Positions 59,848 through 64,000 of a DNA stretch of 64,000 nt are shown piece after piece. Position 1 is the first letter of the stretch. Each line of letters begins with the position of its first letter. The stretch is from Coriobacteriaceae bacterium (GTDB lineage: Bacteria; Actinomycetota; Coriobacteriia; Coriobacteriales; Coriobacteriaceae). Under the pieces are notes generated by a model, which had not been told where the DNA came from, made no database searches, and worked only from the letters and a program-made list of their open reading frames with translations. The stretch is from assembly GCA_902835305.1 (NCBI GenBank), contig CADFMD010000008.1:41514-105513 (forward strand). Reading direction: 5' to 3'. The position numbers and the translations under genes were made by a program.

Positions 59848-60318
59848 GTGAAATACACCGTCGTTTGCGTCGGTAAGCTCAAGGAGCGCTTTTGGAAGGA
59901 CGCGTGCGCTGAGTACACCAAGCGCCTAGGTGCCTATGCCAAGGTGGATATCCGCGAGGTGGCCGATATCGACCCGGCTAAGGCGGGCGGCGTGGATGTC
60001 GCGCGCGACAAGGAGGGGGCGGCGATTCTTACAGCCCTGCCGCCTCGAGCACATGTGATCTTGCTGGCCATTGAGGGCAAAGAGCGCTCGAGCGAGGAAC
60101 TTTCGGCGCGGCTCGATGATCTTATGCTACGTGGTAACAGCGACATCGCCTTTGTAATTGGCGGATCGGACGGCGTGAGCGATGACGTGCGCGCACGAGC
60201 CGACGAGATGCTCAGCTTTGGACGTATTACCTTGCCGCATAACTTGGCGCGCGTGGTGCTGCTGGAGCAGATCTACCGCGCCTGCAAGATCAGCCGCGGC
60301 GAGCCGTATCACAAATAG
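59848..60318 (+). CDS. rlmH: 23S rRNA pseudouridine-1915 N3-methyltransferase
   Basis: 156 residues from a GTG at 59848 (GAAGGAG upstream). SPOUT-fold enzyme: MKYTVVCVGKLKERFWKDACAEYTKRL at the start, AFVIGGSDGVSDDV for the SAM knot, and the C-terminal LPHNLARVVLLEQIYRACKISRGEPYHK signature. Six bp after the SPFH gene. Confidence 0.96.
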   Translation: MKYTVVCVGKLKERFWKDACAEYTKRLGAYAKVDIREVADIDPAKAGGVDVARDKEGAAILTALPPRAHVILLAIEGKERSSEELSARLDDLMLRGNSDIAFVIGGSDGVSDDVRARADEMLSFGRITLPHNLARVVLLEQIYRACKISRGEPYHK

Positions 60319-60391
60319 GTCAGCAATACGAAACAATGGCGTGGGACAATAGCTTTCGTTTTGAGGAATGTGTCTGAAAGGACTATGTGAT

Positions 60392-61162
60392 ATGAAGATT
60401 GGATTTGTCGGTTTTGGCAATATGGCGAGCGCTATGGCCGATGGCTGGATCGCTGCCGGTGTAGCTGCGAGCGACATGTGCGCCTGTGCGGGTCGCTACG
60501 ACGCACTGGTTGAGCGCTGTGAGGCGCGCGGGATGGCCGCTTGCCACGATGCCGCCGAGGTTGTCGCCGCATCCGATATCGTGGTCGCTGCGGTCAAGCC
60601 GTACATGATCGAGAAGGTATTCGCCCCGCTCAAGGATGCTCTTGCCAAAAAGGTCGTTCTGTCGGTTGCCTGGACCTGGGACAGTGCCAAGTGGGAGCAG
60701 GTCCTGCCGGGCGTCGCGCATATCTCGACGGTGCCCAACACGCCGGTTTCGGTGGGCGAGGGCGTCATCGCTTGCGAGAAGGCTTCCACGCTTAGTGATG
60801 AGCAGAGCGCAGTGGTGCTTGATTTGCTTGGCAAGCTCGGTGCGGTGGTCGAGCTCGATACGAGCCTGCTGTTCGTGGGCGGCACGGTGGGTGGTTGCGC
60901 TCCGGCATTTGTCGCTATGGCAATCGAGGCCCTGGGCGATGCAGCGGTCAAGCACGGTATCCCGCGTGCTGATGCCTATCGCATTGTGAGCCAGATGGTG
61001 CTGGGTACGGCAAAGCTGCAGCTCGCAACCGGTCAGCATCCCGCAGCGATGAAGGATGCCGTGTGCTCGCCCGGCGGTGCCACCATCAAGGGCGTCGTTG
61101 CGCTCGAGGACGCCGGCATGCGCAGCGCCCTGGTCAAGGCAATCGACGCAACCCTCCAGTAA
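60392..61162 (+). CDS. proC: Pyrroline-5-carboxylate reductase
   Basis: 256 residues from the ATG at 60392. NADPH-binding MKIGFVGFGNMASAMADGW, VVAAVKPYMIEKV, ISTVPNTPVSVGEG, FVGGTVGGCAPAFVAMAIEALGDAAVKHGI and the C-terminal SPGGATIKGVVALEDAGMRSALVKAI. It carries out the last step of proline synthesis. The usual AxSGSGPAY reads VGGCAPAF here, a variation at the substrate loop. It ends at the edge of a large palindrome. Confidence 0.93.
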   Translation: MKIGFVGFGNMASAMADGWIAAGVAASDMCACAGRYDALVERCEARGMAACHDAAEVVAASDIVVAAVKPYMIEKVFAPLKDALAKKVVLSVAWTWDSAKWEQVLPGVAHISTVPNTPVSVGEGVIACEKASTLSDEQSAVVLDLLGKLGAVVELDTSLLFVGGTVGGCAPAFVAMAIEALGDAAVKHGIPRADAYRIVSQMVLGTAKLQLATGQHPAAMKDAVCSPGGATIKGVVALEDAGMRSALVKAIDATLQ

Positions 61163-61320
61163 AACCGACCAAAAAAGGGACAGTTTATTTTGGCAGGTTT
61201 TTCCTGCGGTTTTGTCCTTTTAGCGAAAAGTGCCCCGCAACTGGCTCAATTCCAGTTGCGGGGCACTTGCGTTTGCCCAGATAAAACCGACCAAAATAAA
61301 CCTGTCCCTTTTTGGCAGGT
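61163..61320. repeat. Large nested palindrome between convergent genes
   Basis: Arms ACCAAAAAAGGGACAGTTTA and TAAACCTGTCCCTTTTTGG pair with few mismatches. The core has a perfect 17-bp hairpin, AAGTGCCCCGCAACTGG/CCAGTTGCGGGGCACTT (61228-61268). It fills the whole space from the proC stop to the stop of the minus-strand small gene, so it may also end transcription from both sides. Confidence 0.88.
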
Positions 61321-61493
61321 TAGTCCCAGAAGCTGTCTTCTTCGTCCTCGGACTTGGGGCCGCGGTCGACATACATCTTATGGGTGCGCTTCTCCATTAC
61401 AAAGGCAATAATCGCAAACAGCAGGATGCCGCCGGCGAAAAGGATGGCAAAACCGGTGCGGGTGCCAAACAAAAAGGAAAAAACTGCGTCCAT
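61320..61493 (-). CDS. Small single-pass membrane protein
   Basis: 57 residues on the minus strand, start ATG at 61493 with AAGAAGG upstream. MDAVFSFLFGTRTGFAILFAGGILLFAIIAFVMEKRTHKM is a membrane helix with positive residues after it, then an acidic tail (KSEDEEDSFWD). Too short for routine gene finding, but the start, composition and topology are gene-like. Function unknown. Confidence 0.65.
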   Translation of the reverse strand: MDAVFSFLFGTRTGFAILFAGGILLFAIIAFVMEKRTHKMYVDRGPKSEDEEDSFWD

Positions 61494-61604
61494 TGGGTGC
61501 CTTCTTGCGTAGTTGAGTTGGGTCGTAAACGCTCATAAGTATATACTTGCCCATACATGTACAAGGTTGCAACCTAAATGGAATGTATATCGCCGGAGGA
61601 TCTA

Positions 61605-62888
61605 ATGCTTGATATCAAGTTTGTTCGCGAGAACCCCGATGCCATCGATGTCGCCATGGCTAACCGCCAGACGTCTTGGGATCGCGAGAAGTTCTTTGAG
61701 CTCGACGACGAGCGTCGTGCCGTCATCACCGAGGTCGAGGAACTTCAAGCTACGCGCAACGCCGAGTCCAAGAAGATCGGCGCCCTGATGAAGGAGGGCA
61801 AGAAGGACGAGGCCGAGGCCGCCAAGGAGGCCGTGCGCGCCGTCAACGAGAAGATTGACGGTCTGGCCGAGCGCCGCACTGCTCTCGAGCAGGAGCAGTA
61901 CGACTTCATGGCTCACCTGCCCAACATTCCTTGCGAGGCCACGCCGTACGGCAAGGACGAGGACGAGAACATCGAGCGCCGTCGTTGGGGCACCCCGCGC
62001 GAGTTCGACTTCGACTTTAAGCCGCACTGGGATCTGGGCACCGACCTCGACATCCTTGACTTCGAGCGCGGCAACAAGCTCTCCGGCAGCCGCTTCACCG
62101 TTCTCGGTGGCGCCGGCGCCCGTCTTGAGCGCGCCCTCATCAACTTCTTCCTCGATACGCACACCAGCCGTGGTTTTAAGGAGTGGTGGCCGCCCATCGT
62201 CGTCAAGCGTCAGACCATGTTCGGCACGGGCCAGCTGCCCAAGTTCGAGGACGACGCCTATCACGTCTCGGGCGACAACTTCCTGATCCCCACCGCCGAG
62301 GTCGTGCTCACCAACCTGCACGCCGGTGAGGTCCTCGACGCCGATACCCTGCCGCGCCGCTACACCGCCTTCACCCCCTGCTTCCGCGAGGAGGCCGGCT
62401 CCGCTGGTCGCGATACCCGCGGCATCATTCGCCAGCACGAGTTCGACAAGGTCGAGATGGTAAAGTTTGCCAAGCCGGAGGAGTCCGACGAGGAGCTCGA
62501 GAGCATGACCGCCGAGGCCGAGTACCTGCTGCAGCAGCTGGGCCTTCCGTATCGCGTGATTAGCCTGTGCACCGGCGACTTGGGCTTCTCTGCCCGTCAG
62601 ACCTACGACGTCGAGGTCTGGCTGCCGAGCTACAACGCCTACAAGGAGATCAGCTCCTGCTCCAACTGCGGTGACTTCCAGGCCCGTCGCGCCAACATCA
62701 AGTATCGCGACCCCGAGAACTTCAAGGGTTCGCGCTATCTGCACACCCTCAACGGTTCCGGTCTGCCGGCTGGCCGTACCATGGCAGCCATTCTGGAGAA
62801 CTACCAGAACGCTGACGGCACCATCACGATCCCCGAGGTTCTGCGTCCCTACATGGGCGGCCTCGAGAAGATCGAGCCGGTCGCGTAG
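61605..62888 (+). CDS. serS: Seryl-tRNA synthetase
   Basis: 427 residues from the ATG at 61605 (GGAGGATC upstream). N-terminal long antiparallel coiled coil that holds tRNA-Ser, then the class II catalytic domain with ALINFFLDTH, PTAEVVLTNLHAGE, FTPCFREEAGSAGRDTRGIIRQHEFDKVEMV (motif 2) and LNGSGLPAGRTMAAILENYQ (motif 3). Terminator at 62912. Confidence 0.97.
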   Translation: MLDIKFVRENPDAIDVAMANRQTSWDREKFFELDDERRAVITEVEELQATRNAESKKIGALMKEGKKDEAEAAKEAVRAVNEKIDGLAERRTALEQEQYDFMAHLPNIPCEATPYGKDEDENIERRRWGTPREFDFDFKPHWDLGTDLDILDFERGNKLSGSRFTVLGGAGARLERALINFFLDTHTSRGFKEWWPPIVVKRQTMFGTGQLPKFEDDAYHVSGDNFLIPTAEVVLTNLHAGEVLDADTLPRRYTAFTPCFREEAGSAGRDTRGIIRQHEFDKVEMVKFAKPEESDEELESMTAEAEYLLQQLGLPYRVISLCTGDLGFSARQTYDVEVWLPSYNAYKEISSCSNCGDFQARRANIKYRDPENFKGSRYLHTLNGSGLPAGRTMAAILENYQNADGTITIPEVLRPYMGGLEKIEPVA

Positions 62889-62911
62889 ATTGGCTGCATA
62901 AGCGATTTGCT

Positions 62912-62941
62912 AGGGCACTCCTTTTTGGGGTGCCCTTTTTG
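62912..62941 (+). terminator. Terminator after serS
   Basis: AGGGCACTCC/GGGTGCCCT hairpin with a T loop, followed by five T. Confidence 0.85.
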
Positions 62942-63059
62942 TGTACGGCCATACCATGCTGTGCGGACAGCTCAATAGAAAACACACGAACAACTGTTCT
63001 GTATACAGCCATCTACCTGCTATGCTTTTGCTAAATAAGAGCGAGAGAAAGGGGACGCG

Positions 63060-63437
63060 ATGGAGCTGTTTGATGATCGGGTGGTTTTGTTTGAGAGCGA
63101 CGAGGGCGGGGAGTACCCGCTTGTAACGTGTGAGCCGTCTGGCATGGGTGGCCTGGTGGTTCGACAGACGAGCGGGGGTCCGTTGACCCAATGGTGCTTT
63201 GAGGAGTCGCCTCATGTGGTTGAGACGTTTGTGGCGCACGAGGGGCTTGTGACCCTGGAGCATTTCTATGGGGTCCGGACATCTAACCAGGTTGCTCGCA
63301 TGTTGAGTATCTCGTTTGCCGATTATGATTGTGCCCAGCGGGTGAGATCGCTCCTGAGGGAACTTGATGCTAAGTTTGACGTGATCGAAAAGCCAATCGA
63401 TCGTACGGGGAACGACGGTATATGCGGAGCAGCATGA
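63060..63437 (+). CDS. Hypothetical protein
   Basis: 125 residues; AAAGGGGA before the ATG. Soluble and acidic, with a beta-rich first half (DDRVVLFESDEGGEYPLVTCEPSGMGGLVVRQ) and a helical second half (ADYDCAQRVRSLLRELDAKFDVIEK). No recognised family. It is a single gene between serS and tRNA-Arg. Composition is less GC-rich than its neighbours, so it may be newer. Confidence 0.6.
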   Translation: MELFDDRVVLFESDEGGEYPLVTCEPSGMGGLVVRQTSGGPLTQWCFEESPHVVETFVAHEGLVTLEHFYGVRTSNQVARMLSISFADYDCAQRVRSLLRELDAKFDVIEKPIDRTGNDGICGAA

Positions 63438-63514
63438 CAAGACTGCGTTCCACAAAAAAGTTTGAAATTGTGCTTGACTCCAATAAGCTAAAGTGGTTTT
63501 ATATGTCTTGCGCT

Positions 63515-63591
63515 GCGGCGTTACCTCAGCTGGATAGAGGGTCTGACTACGAATCAGAACGTCATAGGTTCGAATCCTATACGCCGCACCA
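63515..63591 (+). tRNA. tRNA-Arg (anticodon ACG)
   Basis: 77 bases with CCA. Acceptor GCGGCGT/ACGCCGC, anticodon loop CTACGAA giving ACG, T arm TAGGTTCGAATCCTA. The A34 is normally changed to inosine to read CGU, CGC and CGA. The promoter is probably TTGACT at 63474. A terminator (AAGCC...GGCTT with TTCTTTT, 63603-63630) follows. Confidence 0.95.
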
Positions 63592-63867
63592 ATTGAAATT
63601 GAAAGCCTCCGGCAACGGGGGCTTTTCTTTTATGGCAACACCGCATGGATTCGAACCTCGGTCGAGGCGCGGGCGTCAAGAAAACGCGGAGCGTTTTAGC
63701 CCGCGGGCGAGCGCGCCGGCAGGCGGGCGAAGCCGGTGCGGATCCGCGCAGCGGATGCGCGGAATCCTATACGCCGCACCAATTGAAATTGAAAGCCTCC
63801 GGCAACGGGGGCTTTTCTTTTATGGCAACACCGCATGGATTCGAACCTCGGTCGAGGCGCGGGCGTC
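63572..63867 (+). repeat. Duplicated tRNA-Arg 3' end, terminator and inverted T-arm, 190-bp period
   Basis: 106 bp at 63572-63677 (T arm, acceptor, CCA, terminator, inverted T-arm GGATTCGAACCTCG, first GC block) recur without mismatch at 63762-63867. Between them is the GC core shared with the tRNA-Leu locus (AAAACGCGGAGCGTTTTAGC, CGCCGGCAGGCGGGCGAAG, GCGGATCCGCG). The second copy stops inside the unit, so there are about 1.6 units. Confidence 0.93.
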
Positions 63868-63904
63868 TTAATCATCACTTCGTAAAATTTTTCCAAATTG
63901 TCGC

Positions 63905-63934
63905 TTGACCCATCGAGGGGTCACGTGCATAATA
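63905..63934 (+). promoter_or_regulatory. Promoter of the second tRNA-Arg
   Basis: TTGACC (63905-63910) and CATAAT (63929-63934), 18 bp apart, about 11 bp before the tRNA. Confidence 0.65.
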
Positions 63935-63945
63935 ATCCGTGCGTT

Positions 63946-64000
63946 GCGGCGTTACCTCAGCTGGATAGAGGGTCTGACTACGAATCAGAACGTCATAGGT
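63946..64000 (+). tRNA. Second tRNA-Arg (ACG), cut by the window edge
   Basis: The first 55 bases are identical to the tRNA at 63515-63569, including the ACG anticodon. It is probably a tandem duplicate with its own promoter. Confidence 0.9.

Noticed and set aside
63697..63900. Short coding frames in the repeats after tRNA-Arg, tRNA-Leu and tRNA-Phe
   Set aside because: Frames only reflect GC-rich hairpins and the tRNA repeat; no ribosome sites or conserved protein sequence.

Overview
The window is high-GC, gene-dense bacterial DNA. The gene content and style suggest a gut actinobacterium of the Coriobacteriia, most likely Collinsella-like. This rests on protein flavour and context (SipW-type secreted proteins, a Tad pilus locus, many short nested palindromes) and not on a database search. 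No rRNA genes, CRISPR arrays, insertion sequences or prophage were seen. There are four complete tRNAs (Val-GAC, Phe-GAA, Leu-CAG, Arg-ACG) and one truncated Arg tRNA at the right edge.

Layout. 1-0.7 kb: end of a mannose-family PTS IID gene. 1.2-5.9 kb: a PilZ (c-di-GMP) protein in an operon with a membrane-anchored TasA-like protein, then two secreted TasA-like proteins. 6-10.2 kb: an accessory stretch with an SRA-like/HNH restriction-type nuclease, a small zinc-ribbon protein, a DUF5710 protein, a putative nuclease-fold protein, palindromes and tRNA-Val. 10.4-19.5 kb: the most unusual locus, a tight operon of four SipW-dependent (TasA-like) secreted proteins, a SipW-type signal peptidase, a membrane-anchored McrB-like AAA+ ATPase, a DUF2357-like/coiled-coil protein and a second SipW-type peptidase. 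19.6-41.9 kb: mainly housekeeping (EamA transporter, DUF4012 protein, glmM, M32 carboxypeptidase, T-box-controlled pheST, CbiMQO metal uptake, a phospholipase-like protein, pyruvate kinase, a Ca2+-type P-ATPase, rsgA). 42.1-51.7 kb: a complete Tad/Flp pilus operon ending in a DUF192 gene. 51.8-52.3 kb: a probable toxin-antitoxin pair. 52.4-64 kb: tRNAs and core genes (rsmI, metG, rsmA, tatD, SPFH protein, rlmH, proC, serS), plus a GH5-like protein that lacks the expected catalytic acid/base.

How the parts fit. Three surface-structure loci lie within 50 kb: the PilZ-linked TasA-like genes, the TasA-like/SipW/McrB-like operon and the Tad pilus. The main inference is that the McrB-like AAA+ ATPase and its DUF2357-like partner, normally a restriction pair, have been adapted to work with SipW-processed exported proteins in the envelope. 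The second unusual theme is DNA architecture. Three unrelated tRNA genes (Phe, Leu, Arg) each carry a duplicated 3' end plus terminator 186-190 bp downstream, with an inverted T-arm and GC-rich hairpins between the copies. At least seven other intergenic regions hold long nested palindromes of differing sequence.
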